This document shows, piece after piece, positions 18,047 to 27,141 of a stretch of DNA of 64,000 nucleotides (positions are counted from its first letter, which is position 1; each line of letters begins with the position of its first letter). Both the position numbers and the translations under genes were made by a program. The notes beneath the pieces were generated by a model that saw only the letters and a program-made list of their open reading frames with translations, was not told where the DNA came from and did not search any database. Source of the DNA: Candidatus Brockarchaeota archaeon (GTDB lineage: Archaea; Thermoproteota; EX4484-205; JAAOZO01); NCBI GenBank assembly GCA_017601145.1, contig JAFNIV010000001.1:39899-103898 (forward strand). The letters run 5' to 3'.

Positions 18047-19196
18047 CTATTTTTCCCATGCATCCAATGGAGGCTTTTTATTTAGTGGTAGAGGAGATTT
18101 ATATTTTTTGTTGCCTAATCTCCTTTGATGCTCATCCCTTGCCTTTACTACAAGCTCAGGATTAACTATTAAATCAATCAGAGTACCGGCTATTACCTTC
18201 GCAGCAAATATAAGAGACTCATGTCCTAGCTCAGAAGCGGATTGCGCAGTACTTTGCCACGAATGACCAGGAGTACCTAAAACCCAAGCTGCAGTACTAA
18301 ACTCTACAGTAGGAGCTTTCCAACTTACATCTGCAACGTCTGTAGAAACATGATCTAACATTCCTTCGCCCCAGGGGTCTGGAACCTCATCATCTATCAA
18401 TTTGTTAGCAAGAGTCTCCCAATTTGGACGGCCTGATTTCTTTAACGCATGAACTTTTGCTTCAGGAGAGATTGTCTTTGCTATTTCTTGTGCGAACTTT
18501 AAACTATCTTCAGAATACTTCGGTGGACCGACTTCACGCATATTCTTTACAATCAACTCAGATATTGTTCTATTTGGAATAACATTGTGCATACCTTCTA
18601 GAAATTCTACTTCTAGAACGGTTCTTGTCATCAAAGTAGCACCTTTGGCAATATCTAAAATCCAGTTATAAATAAATTCGACTTCTTCTCTTTCTGGGGC
18701 TCGTATATAATACCAACTTCTAGCATAATCTGGAACAATATTTGGTTGCGCACCACCTTTTTCTATAGTATAGTGGATTCTTGCATCTTGACTTATATGC
18801 TCCACTTAGATTGTATTGAGCGAGAACTTCTTTCACAGCGATTGCTGCAGCCATGCCTGAAGCTCCATGTATGTTATGACCACAACCATGACCTGGTGCA
18901 CCTTCAATTAAAGGCTCTTTCCATGAGACTTTTTTCTGAGAAAGGCCAGGTAGTGCATCGTATTCTCCCATTATACCTACCACAGGCTTTCCTTGTCCCC
19001 AACTTGCTATGAAAGCAGTAGGTAGACCTGCAATTCCTCTTTTAACAAAAAAACCATTTTTCTCGAGCTCTTCGAAAAGAAGTTTTGAGGACTTTAACTC
19101 CTTTAAACCAAGTTCTGCAAACTCCCAAATTTTATCGCTTATTTCCACAAGACTATCTTTATTTTTGTCAATCCAACTAAAAGCTGTTTCCTTCAT
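18047..19196 (-). pseudogene. M20 amidohydrolase (AbgB-like), broken by internal deletion
   Basis: The 5' half (from 19196) reads as a normal M20 aminoacylase/AbgB-like enzyme: FIASWGQGKPV, GEYDALPGLSQ and GHGCGHNIHGASG with metal ligands. At about 18800 the frame jumps. Right after KEVLAQYNLSG the sequence resumes in another frame as EHISQDARIHYTIEKGG, which in the family lies roughly 85-90 residues further on. The missing part holds the EEGG catalytic glutamate and half the lid domain. The remainder to 18047 is intact. The gene is therefore a deletion pseudogene, not a sequencing-style single-base shift. Neighbours give no pathway context. Confidence 0.85.
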
Positions 19197-19275
19197 TACA
19201 CAACTCGTCCAAGTTTTACTAAAGAGAAAAATAAACTTTTATCGCTAAAGTTAGAAAAATAAAAAACAGGAATCT

Positions 19276-19662
19276 TTAACTTGGAGTTTCGGGAGTCTTC
19301 GTTTCTTCTTGTAACTTAGCAGTTTCTTTTGAAGCTTTGTATTCTTTCCAAGCTTTTATAGCTTCTGCAAAAGTCTTACCAGCTTTTATTTGATCTCTTA
19401 CGAATATATTCATTTCAGAAAGTTTTCTTGGCTTCTTAGTAGTTTTTTCTTTTGACTTAAGTTCGCTTAGTAATTGTTTGCTACTTTCAGAAATTTCTCG
19501 CCTTACCTCAGAAATACCATCCGCAACTTTTGGGAGAGTATCTACTTCTTTTTTCAAAGACTTAATTAGAACAGCTAAGTTGTCTAGTTTTTTATTTATT
19601 TTTTCTACTTCTTTTTTGAATGCTTTTTCTGAAACAAATTTCGTCTTTGACTTTTCAGCCAA
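19276..19662 (-). CDS. Coiled-coil protein with HMG/YABBY-like C-terminal motif
   Basis: A 128-aa highly charged protein. Residues 10-70 are a heptad-patterned coiled coil (KEVEKINKKLDNLAVLIKSL). A lysine-rich hinge (KEKTTKKPRK) follows, and then LSEMNIFVRDQIKAGKTFAE with AIKAWKEYKASK. The pattern PxxxNxFVxxxxxxGxTFxEAxxxWK resembles the short HMG/YABBY-like DNA-binding motif known in eukaryotes and large viruses. An oligomeric nucleoid-associated or chromatin protein is a reasonable guess; nothing proves it. The start is TTG, with a TTATATATTAAAG box about 38 nt upstream. Confidence 0.7.
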   Translation of the reverse strand: MAEKSKTKFVSEKAFKKEVEKINKKLDNLAVLIKSLKKEVDTLPKVADGISEVRREISESSKQLLSELKSKEKTTKKPRKLSEMNIFVRDQIKAGKTFAEAIKAWKEYKASKETAKLQEETKTPETPS

Positions 19663-20031
19663 CTTATTTTCACAAAGTGTTATTGTATCTCTTTAATATA
19701 TAAGTCTTTTTTATGTATAGTATATCTTCTCATTCGGAAAGAAACTTACTACTCCTTTTTTAACGTGTTTCGACAATTGTCTAACTTTAAAACTTAAGGT
19801 ATTATAGTATCCTTTTGCTGTTTAGCTAAAGGTACCCTTTACTTGTTTTCTCTTGAATTTTAGGCAAGATACAAAATCTTTCAAAATGTTTATCAATAAA
19901 CAAATAGCAAACATTCTTAAACTGTCGATCTCAAGGATCACTATTTGAAGAAAAGCACCCATAATTGTTGGAAAGCGCCTCTTCAGCAGTTTCAAAATAG
20001 AAATGTTTAAGTAGTGGTCTAACTCTCTTAA
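19663..20031. other. Gap with degenerate sequence upstream of a TnpB relic
   Basis: No gene is visible. It contains the promoter of the coiled-coil gene at its left edge and a TAAAGG-TAC-CCTTTA inverted repeat at 19827-19841 of unknown role. The part from about 19920 may be the worn-out upstream body of the transposon gene, but I can follow no frame through it. Confidence 0.35.
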
Positions 20032-20256
20032 CTCTTTGATAGAAGAAGAACTCTACGCCCTCTCTGTTCTGGAAGCATGGCTTCCTATGAGGGCAGGTTG
20101 ATGAAATGCAAAGAATGTAACATAATCTTAGATAGAGACGTTGTAGCAGTATTGAACCTTCAGATGCGGGGAGAAGGGTTCCCCCAAAGAGCCCTCGATG
20201 AAATAATCGAGAGGGAAGGGTTAAGTAGGAATGAAACATCATCTATCTCTACTTAA
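20032..20256 (+). pseudogene. tnpB: TnpB (IS200/IS605-type OrfB) C-terminal remnant
   Basis: Only the tail survives. In one frame it reads RPLCSGSMASYEGRLMKC, KECNIILDRDVVAVLNLQMR and on to a stop at 20256. That is the TnpB zinc ribbon followed by the RDVVAxLN motif containing the last catalytic aspartate. The first zinc cysteine has become Arg (CGC where TGC would give CPLC), and upstream frames are full of stops. No partner tnpA and no clear element ends are seen. An antisense ORF over the same bases is a shadow. Confidence 0.75.
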
Positions 20257-20345
20257 CTCAGAACCCAAACTATTGGGCTAACTTTGAATATTTAGTTTTA
20301 ATTTTTTATTATAGTATTTAAATCAAAAATTTTTTTTACAAGCTT

Positions 20346-20654
20346 ATGCTAAAAGTAAAGAAGCGAAACTTGAGTTCATTAAAAAGGCTAATCCTGGCAA
20401 CTTCTCATTATGATCTTACGAGAATACCATCAATAATGGCAGCTAAATTAGTTTCAATGCGGTTTGGAATTCAGCTAGAGATAGTAGATGAAAACTGGCT
20501 TTTAGAGAGAAATTTAAAACCATATCTTCCTTCATTTATGCTTGAGTTATTAGACAATAGGATATTAGTTTTAAGAGTAGGAGGTTTACTGAATTACTTT
20601 GAACTATCACAAAGAATAATAGAAGAGATTCAGAGGTTAAATTTAAGTAGTTAA
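20346..20654 (+). CDS. Hypothetical protein, 102 aa
   Basis: I do not recognise it. It is a mixed alpha/beta protein with a basic N-terminus (MLKVKKRNLSSLKRL), a hydrophobic middle (FMLELLDNRILVLRVGG) and a helical end; no cysteines and no membrane helix. A TTTAAATC box about 25-30 nt upstream of the ATG at 20346 supports expression. It is first in a two-gene unit with the coiled-coil protein at 20682. Confidence 0.6.
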   Translation: MLKVKKRNLSSLKRLILATSHYDLTRIPSIMAAKLVSMRFGIQLEIVDENWLLERNLKPYLPSFMLELLDNRILVLRVGGLLNYFELSQRIIEEIQRLNLSS

Positions 20655-20681
20655 ACTGTAAGACTATTACAGCTAAAACAA

Positions 20682-20993
20682 ATGTCTAATGAGGAGATAA
20701 GTGAAGTAATAGAGCTTTGTCAAGAAATTATTACTTCACTTTCTACTCTTCCTTTTAAATATGAAAGTAAACCACTTACTTACCAGGGTTTTAACCTTAA
20801 TAATCTTAATCAAAAAGCAGAGCTTAGTATTGAAGCATTCTTGGGAGAGTTAGATTTAGAACTTATTGAACTTAAGAAAATGGTTGAAGAGTACGACAAG
20901 ATAGAATCAGAAGAACTTTCAGTAGAAGATATAGAGAAAAAGATCAAGAACTTAAAACAAAAAGTAGAGCAAGAATCTAAGAAAAGCACTTAA
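20682..20993 (+). CDS. Hypothetical acidic coiled-coil protein, 103 aa
   Basis: I do not recognise it. It is acidic and almost wholly helical. The segment from about residue 58 (LELIELKKMVEEYDKIESEE and on to KKIKNLKQKVEQESKK) is a coiled coil. It starts 27 nt after its upstream neighbour in the same direction and ends 17 nt before the convergent livF. The pairing with the 102-aa protein suggests they may act together. Confidence 0.55.
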   Translation: MSNEEISEVIELCQEIITSLSTLPFKYESKPLTYQGFNLNNLNQKAELSIEAFLGELDLELIELKKMVEEYDKIESEELSVEDIEKKIKNLKQKVEQESKKST

Positions 20994-21010
20994 ATTAGGA
21001 TGCCAGTACT

Positions 21011-21736
21011 TCAGAGTTCTTGCCTGACTTTTTCACCAAAAAACATTTTTTCGACTTCTTCCCTTGTTAATTCATTTGAATTTCCTTGATACACAAACTC
21101 TCCACCAACTAGAATGGCAACGCGGTTTGATGTTTCTAAGGCTTTAGTCACGTTTTGTTCTACGAGAATTACAGAGACGTTAAGTTCTATGACGATTTCT
21201 TTGACCTTTTTTAGTAAGACGCTTGTTGCCTTAGGAGATAATCCCGCTGTTGGTTCATCCAAAAGTAAGACCAAAGGTTTAGATATAAGTGCTCTAGCCA
21301 TAGCTAGCATTTGTCGCTCTCCCCCACTTAAAGTCTTCGCAAAATTCTTTCTCCTCCTTTCTATTTCTGGAAACAGCTTAAAGATAGATTCCATTTCTTT
21401 TTTCACGTCAATACCATTTCTTTTAAAAGCACTAAGTTCTAGATTTTCTTCCACAGTAAGATTTGGAAAGACGTTTTGTATCTGAGGGGCATAACCAATC
21501 CCAAGTCTTGCTACTTCATAAGGTTTTTTCCCAGTTATTTCTTTACCATTTAAAAATACTTTTCCTTCAAAAATCCGTGCTACTCCAAATATTGCGTTCA
21601 GGAGAGTAGATTTTCCAGCACCATTTGGACCTAAAACAGAAAGAATTTCTCCTTCGTTCAGCGCTAGATTTATACCTCTAACAATCTTAAGTTTTTCATA
21701 CCCTGCTGTTAAGTTTCTAGCCTCAAGTAAAGGCAT
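21011..21736 (-). CDS. livF: Branched-chain amino acid ABC transporter ATPase, LivF
   Basis: One of two ATPases of a LIV-type (HAAT family) importer. The 241-aa protein has Walker A GPNGAGKST, Q-loop region APQIQNVFPNLTVEENL, signature LSGGERQM, Walker B LLLDEPTAGLSP and the shorter C-terminus that distinguishes LivF from LivG. It is last in the operon livK-livH-livM-livG-livF, 2 bp after livG. Branched-chain amino acids are the default substrate; urea or short amides are known alternatives for this family. Confidence 0.93.
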   Translation of the reverse strand: MPLLEARNLTAGYEKLKIVRGINLALNEGEILSVLGPNGAGKSTLLNAIFGVARIFEGKVFLNGKEITGKKPYEVARLGIGYAPQIQNVFPNLTVEENLELSAFKRNGIDVKKEMESIFKLFPEIERRRKNFAKTLSGGERQMLAMARALISKPLVLLLDEPTAGLSPKATSVLLKKVKEIVIELNVSVILVEQNVTKALETSNRVAILVGGEFVYQGNSNELTREEVEKMFFGEKVRQEL

Positions 21737-21738
21737 TA

Positions 21739-22503
21739 TTAGTCACCGATATACGCCTCTATAACTTTCTTATCATTAAGAACTTCTTCTGGAGTCCCTT
21801 CAGACAAGAGCTTTCCAAGATGCAATACGTAAATGTAGTCAACATAATTCATAAGTATATCAATTCTATGCTCTATTATAAATAAAGTAAGACCATACCT
21901 ATTTTTAAGTTCAAGTAAATAATTGAATAAGCTTTTTGCGGCAGAATATGAAATTCCTGCTGCAGGTTCATCTACAAGAAGTAATTTCGGATTATTCATC
22001 AAGCTTCTTGCAGTTTCAATTAGTTTCATATGAGCACCAGATACATCAGAAGCGATACTTCTTTTAACTTCCTCTAAACCTATACTTTTCGTTATTTCTT
22101 GAGCTTTTTTAATTAGCTCTATCTCATTGCTAACCCAATTTCTTTTTATGATAGAACGAGTCATATTTTCTCCTTTTGACTCAGCAGCAACTAGAAGATT
22201 TTCAAGAACAGTCAACTTAGGAAATAGTCTTGGATTTTGAAATGTTCTTACTAAGCCTAAGTTGTAAATTTCATTCGGATTTAGTCCAGTTATTCTGTTG
22301 CCCATAAAGTACACTTCTCCGGAATCAGGAGGATAGAAACCAGAAACTACATTGAACAAAGTCGTTTTTCCACTTCCATTGGGACCAATAAGGCCAGTAA
22401 CCGAACCTTCGCGTATAGACAAAGTAACATTGTCTAACGCAACTACGCCACCAAACCTCTTCGATATATTTTCTACTCTAAGAATGTCTCTCACTTTAGC
22501 CAC
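21739..22503 (-). CDS. livG: Branched-chain amino acid ABC transporter ATPase, LivG
   Basis: The second ATPase of the LIV importer. It has Walker A GPNGSGKTT, the LivG-type FQNPRLFPKLTVLENLLVA, a signature that departs from LSGGQ (VSGAHMKLIETA) and Walker B LLVDEPAAGIS. The altered signature is worth noting, although LivG proteins vary here. I place the start at GTG 22503; GTG 22494 just after the livM stop also works. A longer start would give an unrelated leader inside livM. Confidence 0.9.
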   Translation of the reverse strand: MAKVRDILRVENISKRFGGVVALDNVTLSIREGSVTGLIGPNGSGKTTLFNVVSGFYPPDSGEVYFMGNRITGLNPNEIYNLGLVRTFQNPRLFPKLTVLENLLVAAESKGENMTRSIIKRNWVSNEIELIKKAQEITKSIGLEEVKRSIASDVSGAHMKLIETARSLMNNPKLLLVDEPAAGISYSAAKSLFNYLLELKNRYGLTLFIIEHRIDILMNYVDYIYVLHLGKLLSEGTPEEVLNDKKVIEAYIGD

Positions 22504-23605
22504 CGCCCATTGCAAACCAATCAAACACTTTCTTTATGTAAAACTTAACTTTCTTACTGGTTTCTTCCATTCTTTTCTTTAAACTAATGGGCTCTTTTTC
22601 TTCAACAAAATTCCATATAAAAGAAGATTTCGGATCTTCAGGAATAAGCCCCTCTGGCTTAAACAACAGGGATGCGACTATTAATAAACCTACAATCATC
22701 CATCTAATATAGTTCACATCAATTGGCAAATTTTGAAACGTGAAGTTAAGTATTACTGAAGCTCTATTTAGAAACGTTATTATACCAGCACCTAGTAATG
22801 CTCCTTTATTGTTTGCTAATCCTCCTAGTATAACCATAGCCCAAACTTCAAAAGTTAGGCTTGGAACAAAGATGTCAGGATTTATGGAGCCCATATAGTA
22901 TGCTAATAATGCACCAGCTACACCAGCCATCCCTGAGCCAATGAAAAGAACTTGGGCTTTAATCTTTGGAACATCTTTTCCTAGGCATAGAGAAGCAATT
23001 TCATCTTCTCTTATAGATTTCATGATTCGACCATATGGAGAATTAACGAATTTTTCTGAAAAAATATACATAATAGCCAATATAACAAGTGTAACCAGCA
23101 TGAACATAAAATCTTTAACGGCTGGATCCTGAATAAAAGCAAAGGGATGGGGTATTCCAGCTAATCCATAAGTACCACCAGTAGGCTGGAAGTTTCTAAG
23201 AAATATTCTCAAAAGCTCGCCAAAACTTAAAACAGTTATACCTAAGAAAGCAGGCCCAACTCTTAGTGTAGGATAAGAAACCATATAACCAGCGATGCCG
23301 GAAACAAAGAAAGCAAGTACTACAGTAAACAAAAAGATTAGTATGCTTAGGATAGGGTTTTGTTTTGAAAGTGTTCCCATAGAAATAATAGTTTCAAGTG
23401 AATAAAGAGGATAGCTAAGTCCGTTTAACATTAAAAATGCTGAAAGAGAAATCACCGCAGCAAAAAACGCACCAATACCGTAAAAAGCAGCCTTCCCAAA
23501 GTTTGATATTCCAGTGTATCCTGCTTCTAAGTTTAAGCTTATAGAAAGTATGGAATATATACTAAATAAAGTAATCCAAGAAACTAGAAATCCTACTACG
23601 TCCAT
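22496..23605 (-). CDS. livM: Branched-chain amino acid ABC transporter permease, LivM
   Basis: A 369-aa polytopic permease with about nine to ten hydrophobic helices. NLEAGYTGISNFGKAAFYGIGA near the N-terminus and the EAA-like loop MKSIREDEIASLCLGKDV, followed by MAGVAGALLAYYMGSINPD, are characteristic of LivM. Its ATG at 23605 overlaps livH by 10 nt and is preceded by GGGAGAG, a ribosome site. It pairs with LivH to form the membrane channel. Confidence 0.93.
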   Translation of the reverse strand: MDVVGFLVSWITLFSIYSILSISLNLEAGYTGISNFGKAAFYGIGAFFAAVISLSAFLMLNGLSYPLYSLETIISMGTLSKQNPILSILIFLFTVVLAFFVSGIAGYMVSYPTLRVGPAFLGITVLSFGELLRIFLRNFQPTGGTYGLAGIPHPFAFIQDPAVKDFMFMLVTLVILAIMYIFSEKFVNSPYGRIMKSIREDEIASLCLGKDVPKIKAQVLFIGSGMAGVAGALLAYYMGSINPDIFVPSLTFEVWAMVILGGLANNKGALLGAGIITFLNRASVILNFTFQNLPIDVNYIRWMIVGLLIVASLLFKPEGLIPEDPKSSFIWNFVEEKEPISLKKRMEETSKKVKFYIKKVFDWFAMGGG

Positions 23606-24558
23606 TTTCTCTCCCTCTTAAATTTTAGCCTATAGGGCAAGCCACCTGCAGCTCCTGCAGGAGGACGTACTAAGATTACTATAAGTAAAGTTAAGAACGA
23701 TAAGAATGGTCTAAAACTTAAGTCAAGACCTATTAAGTTGTAAAGAATACTCATGAGTATATTCTCAGCGCCTGCTATTACAAAACCACCTAAAATTGTT
23801 AGAGCAATACTACTAATTCCACCTATTACGCATGCTGCAAAAACTTGTAGTATAAGAGAATCAGCAAACTCAGGAGAAGCATAAGAAAACATAGCCCAAA
23901 AAACACCACTAATGGCAGCTAAGCCTCCACAAAGAAACCATGTTAATGTCATTACGCTCTCATCAGATATTCCAGAAATTTGAGCTAGCTGTGGATTATC
24001 AGAAACAGCTCTCATTGCTTTTCCAAAACTAGTTCTATAAAAGACAACAAATGTAAGAACGATTAACGAGATACCTAAAATCAAAGAATAAGTAAGCGAA
24101 GGATTACTTATGCCAAGAAAGTTTAGATTTAGAGTATACCTAAACGCCGGTACTGCAAAGTATAGATCTTTCTTAATCACTTTTGAAACAATGCTTATAA
24201 CAGAATATATCAGGTATTTTAAAAAGATCCAAGAACCTAAAGAGGCTATCATTAGAATTACAGGAGAGGCTTCTTTGTCCATTAGTTTTCTGTAAACAAA
24301 CTTGTGATTTAAGATAGCTACAATTGCTCCAGCAAAAAAAGCAGCAATAAGTGCTACAAAAACATTGCTAAAAAAATCAGGATAAACTAAGCTTAATATA
24401 ACTGCCACATATGCTCCAACTGTAACTAAAGAAGTATGAGCGAAGTTTAATACACGAGTAACCTTGTAACTTATTGTTAGAGGGATTGCCATTAAGCTGT
24501 ATATTAGACCAATCCAAAGTGTATTAATAACAACACCCAAATCAATTAAGTTCATCAC
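23596..24558 (-). CDS. livH: Branched-chain amino acid ABC transporter permease, LivH
   Basis: A 320-aa permease with about eight hydrophobic helices. The LivH pattern is seen in ISYKVTRVLNFAHTSLVTVG near the start and the cytoplasmic EAA-type loop FGKAMRAVSDNPQLAQISG, then WFLCGGLAAISGVFW. It starts GTG ATG (24558), 69 bp after livK, from which an AT-rich, T-tract spacer separates it. It is co-directional with the other four genes of the importer. Confidence 0.93.
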   Translation of the reverse strand: MMNLIDLGVVINTLWIGLIYSLMAIPLTISYKVTRVLNFAHTSLVTVGAYVAVILSLVYPDFFSNVFVALIAAFFAGAIVAILNHKFVYRKLMDKEASPVILMIASLGSWIFLKYLIYSVISIVSKVIKKDLYFAVPAFRYTLNLNFLGISNPSLTYSLILGISLIVLTFVVFYRTSFGKAMRAVSDNPQLAQISGISDESVMTLTWFLCGGLAAISGVFWAMFSYASPEFADSLILQVFAACVIGGISSIALTILGGFVIAGAENILMSILYNLIGLDLSFRPFLSFLTLLIVILVRPPAGAAGGLPYRLKFKRERKWT

Positions 24559-24627
24559 TCTACACCTAGTAAGTTTAATACATAACTTTCCAAAAGAGAA
24601 ATAAGAAAAAAAAGAAAAAATTTTTCT

Positions 24628-25932
24628 TTATCCCCAAGTTATTGTACCCCCAGAATAGCTACCTATATCCTGGTATTCATAAGTACCATTAACGCTAGAT
24701 ACTGTCCAAATCGCATAGTCTTGATACATTCTGTCTCCAGCACTATTCAGTATACACCACCCAGAAGCACCATAGTAATTACTTGCAACTTTAAACATTG
24801 CTGCTCTTATAGCTGCTCCATCATACTTTCCAGCCAATAAGATTGCTTTACCAACAAGTATTATTGAGTCATACACGTTTGCTGCAAACACAGGAGGATC
24901 TCTTCCAGTTAAGCTTTTATAGCGTGCGGCAAAATCTATGTATACTGGGTTTTCTTTAAACACTGGTCTTGTACCAAGTAAGTTGACTTTTCTTATAAAG
25001 GTTGCGATTTCAGGACTTAAGAGCTGAGTAGTTCCATGTACACCTTCGCTTGAGAACCACCTTACTGAAGATAAAGTAGGATCATCTTTCGCATGACCAA
25101 GTATATTGGCACCATCAGTATCAAATGATATCATAACTACAGCATCCGCACCAATTGCTTTTACTTGGGAACTAAGTTGCGCGACTTCACTAGCATAGTC
25201 TGGCAATCCTGTAGCATATTTTGTTAAGGTAGCTTTTCCTCCTAAGCTAGAAAATACATTGTTAAAGAATTGAGCAAAAGCTTGCCCATATTCATCATCT
25301 CTATAGAACACTACTACATTTCTTGCACCTTGTTCGAACGCGAGCTTTGCAAGGGCTTCCGCTTGTACAGCATCAGAACCAACAGTTCTAATTATAAAGT
25401 CATTTGGAATAGCAAGAGTAGGAGAGGTTGAAGATGGTGAAACAATAAGTATTTGATTAGCATCTGCGTACGCTTTCACCGCTTTCACTTGAGAACTTGC
25501 TGCTGGACCTACGACAACTTTTATACCTTGTTGAGCTAGTGACTGCACAGCGGTTAATGCATCTTGGGCTTGAGTCTTGTCGTCAACTATTACCAATTTA
25601 AATTGAACTTTAACATTCTCATTAGCAAGTTCACTATTTAAGTCATTTAATGCCATTTGAGCAACAGTCTTCCACTGATTTCCAACGTCTGAAAGTTCTC
25701 CAGTGAGTGGAAAAGAAACTCCTATTGTGTAAATTTTTGTAGTGTTCAATGCATTTACTGCTGCCTGAAGCGTATTAACTCTGTTTTGAAGATCACTGAG
25801 TTGAGCGCTATACTGCGAAGATTGAACTAAAAAGGTACCAAGGCCTCCAAGGATTAAACCTATTACGAACGCTGCTAAAAGTCTAGGAAGCACTCCACTA
25901 GATGGTTTAGTTACTTTCGTTTCTTCGGACAT
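24628..25932 (-). CDS. livK: LIV-type substrate-binding protein, membrane-anchored
   Basis: A 434-aa periplasmic-binding-type protein (type I fold). It has an uncleaved-looking N-terminal membrane helix (residues about 16-36), then a short coiled-coil stalk (LSDLQNRVNTLQAAVNAL), then the two-lobed domain starting YTIGVSFPLTGELSDVG. It should sit outside the cell, tethered to the membrane, and deliver ligand to LivHM. It is first in the operon; a CTTAAATATT box about 35 nt upstream of the ATG at 25932 is the likely promoter. The ligand is unproven. Confidence 0.92.
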   Translation of the reverse strand: MSEETKVTKPSSGVLPRLLAAFVIGLILGGLGTFLVQSSQYSAQLSDLQNRVNTLQAAVNALNTTKIYTIGVSFPLTGELSDVGNQWKTVAQMALNDLNSELANENVKVQFKLVIVDDKTQAQDALTAVQSLAQQGIKVVVGPAASSQVKAVKAYADANQILIVSPSSTSPTLAIPNDFIIRTVGSDAVQAEALAKLAFEQGARNVVVFYRDDEYGQAFAQFFNNVFSSLGGKATLTKYATGLPDYASEVAQLSSQVKAIGADAVVMISFDTDGANILGHAKDDPTLSSVRWFSSEGVHGTTQLLSPEIATFIRKVNLLGTRPVFKENPVYIDFAARYKSLTGRDPPVFAANVYDSIILVGKAILLAGKYDGAAIRAAMFKVASNYYGASGWCILNSAGDRMYQDYAIWTVSSVNGTYEYQDIGSYSGGTITWG

Positions 25933-27141
25933 TTAAGTCTTTTGCTCCGTTAAGCAGGAATATTTAAGTTTTTCGCTAATAGCTACCTAAAAAATATTAA
26001 AAAGTATTTAAATTTTTAATTATTTACTAGATTATTAATTCTACTTAAACTTTTTTAATCTCCGGCTACATAAACTCATCCAGTATCTAGCTTCTAAGTT
26101 ACAACTATAACAGTATTATAAATTGGTAATGAACTAGCCATTCGTTAAGAGTTTATCATGCATTACGCGGGAGAAATGTACGAAATAGAACAAACTTTTA
26201 TTAAAAGAAAGAGAAAATTCTGAAGAACAAGCGATTAATAAAGTATATTCGTTTGTAAACATTAGGAACTTAATACCTCATTATTACAAAAGAAGTGATT
26301 TTTGTATCTTAGGATATTTACTACTCATTGATATCTATATGTACTTTCTAGAATATAGTATAGAATGTCCTAACTGTAGAGGCAAAAATAGATATATTAA
26401 AGAATAAAGTTGAAGGCAACAAATATAAGTATCCTTACTGCCAAACTACAATAATCCTTCCAGAAAAGTTGTTCAACTTACTTTGATCTTATTGCTTATA
26501 TTTAACTAAGCTGCGTTTTTATTTATTTTACTTATATTATAGTAAAAAAATCTCACAAACGCGCATTTTTCTAGCGAGTTTGGAGGTTCTACACGATTCT
26601 TCTACTAAAGAAGCAAAATCTTTCTAGAAGCTTCCACTTCTAGAGTAGCTAAACCTCTAGCCTATACTTCTTTAGAGTTATTACTACTCTAAAATTAGTT
26701 TTATAAATAGACTCTGTTACGTTATATTTAATCATTGTAGGAAAGCAGGACCTTCCTATTCAACGCCTTTTCACTGGACTATCCTTCCATAAACCTAGTA
26801 ATCTTTTCTGTTTATTTGTGAATCTTCAAGATATTTTTAGTTCAGAAATTAGTTCATATAACTTTAGTTATTTAATTAAGCTAGGTATTATTTCGTGTTC
26901 TTTATCTTTAACCAATTCATTAGTTTCAAAGTCTATTAAACTCCATTTTCTATACTTAAGCTAACATAACTTTTTATATGGTTCTTTGCCTCTATATGAT
27001 ATTTCAAAACAAAGGAAGAAACATAGAACTTTAGTTCATTGCTCAAAATGGAGATTTTCTTGAACAAACCAGAATTTTAAACCATAAGGACATAGATGAA
27101 AGCGCCTAAGATTCAGAAGAAACTTCTTCAACACTTTGTAG
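25933..27141. other. 1.2-kb gap with one recognisable decayed gene
   Basis: The left end holds the livK promoter. A decayed zinc-ribbon gene lies at 26158-26486 (separate entry). From 26.5 to 27.1 kb nothing is intact. One short minus-strand segment, 26868-26961 (KYRKWSLIDFETNELVKDKE and on), has protein-like composition but stops on both sides. I see no RNA gene. Confidence 0.45.
26158..26486 (+). pseudogene. Decayed zinc-ribbon protein gene (two frameshifts)
   Basis: Reading across three frames gives one coherent protein: MHYAGEMYEIEQTFIKRKRK, then after a +1 shift near 26215 NSEEQAINKVYSFVNIRNLI through FLEYSIECPNCRG, then after a second +1 shift at the A-run 26384-26388 KIDILKNKVEGNKYKYPYCQ and TTIILPEKLFNLL, stop at 26486. 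The C-P-N-C and Y-P-Y-C pairs look like a zinc ribbon whose third cysteine was lost (TAT for TGT). Both shifts lie in runs of A. I cannot name the family. Confidence 0.5.

Noticed and set aside
19931-20242. Minus-strand 103-aa ORF opposite the TnpB relic
   Set aside because: It lies antisense to a recognisable transposase zinc ribbon and has no independent signal.
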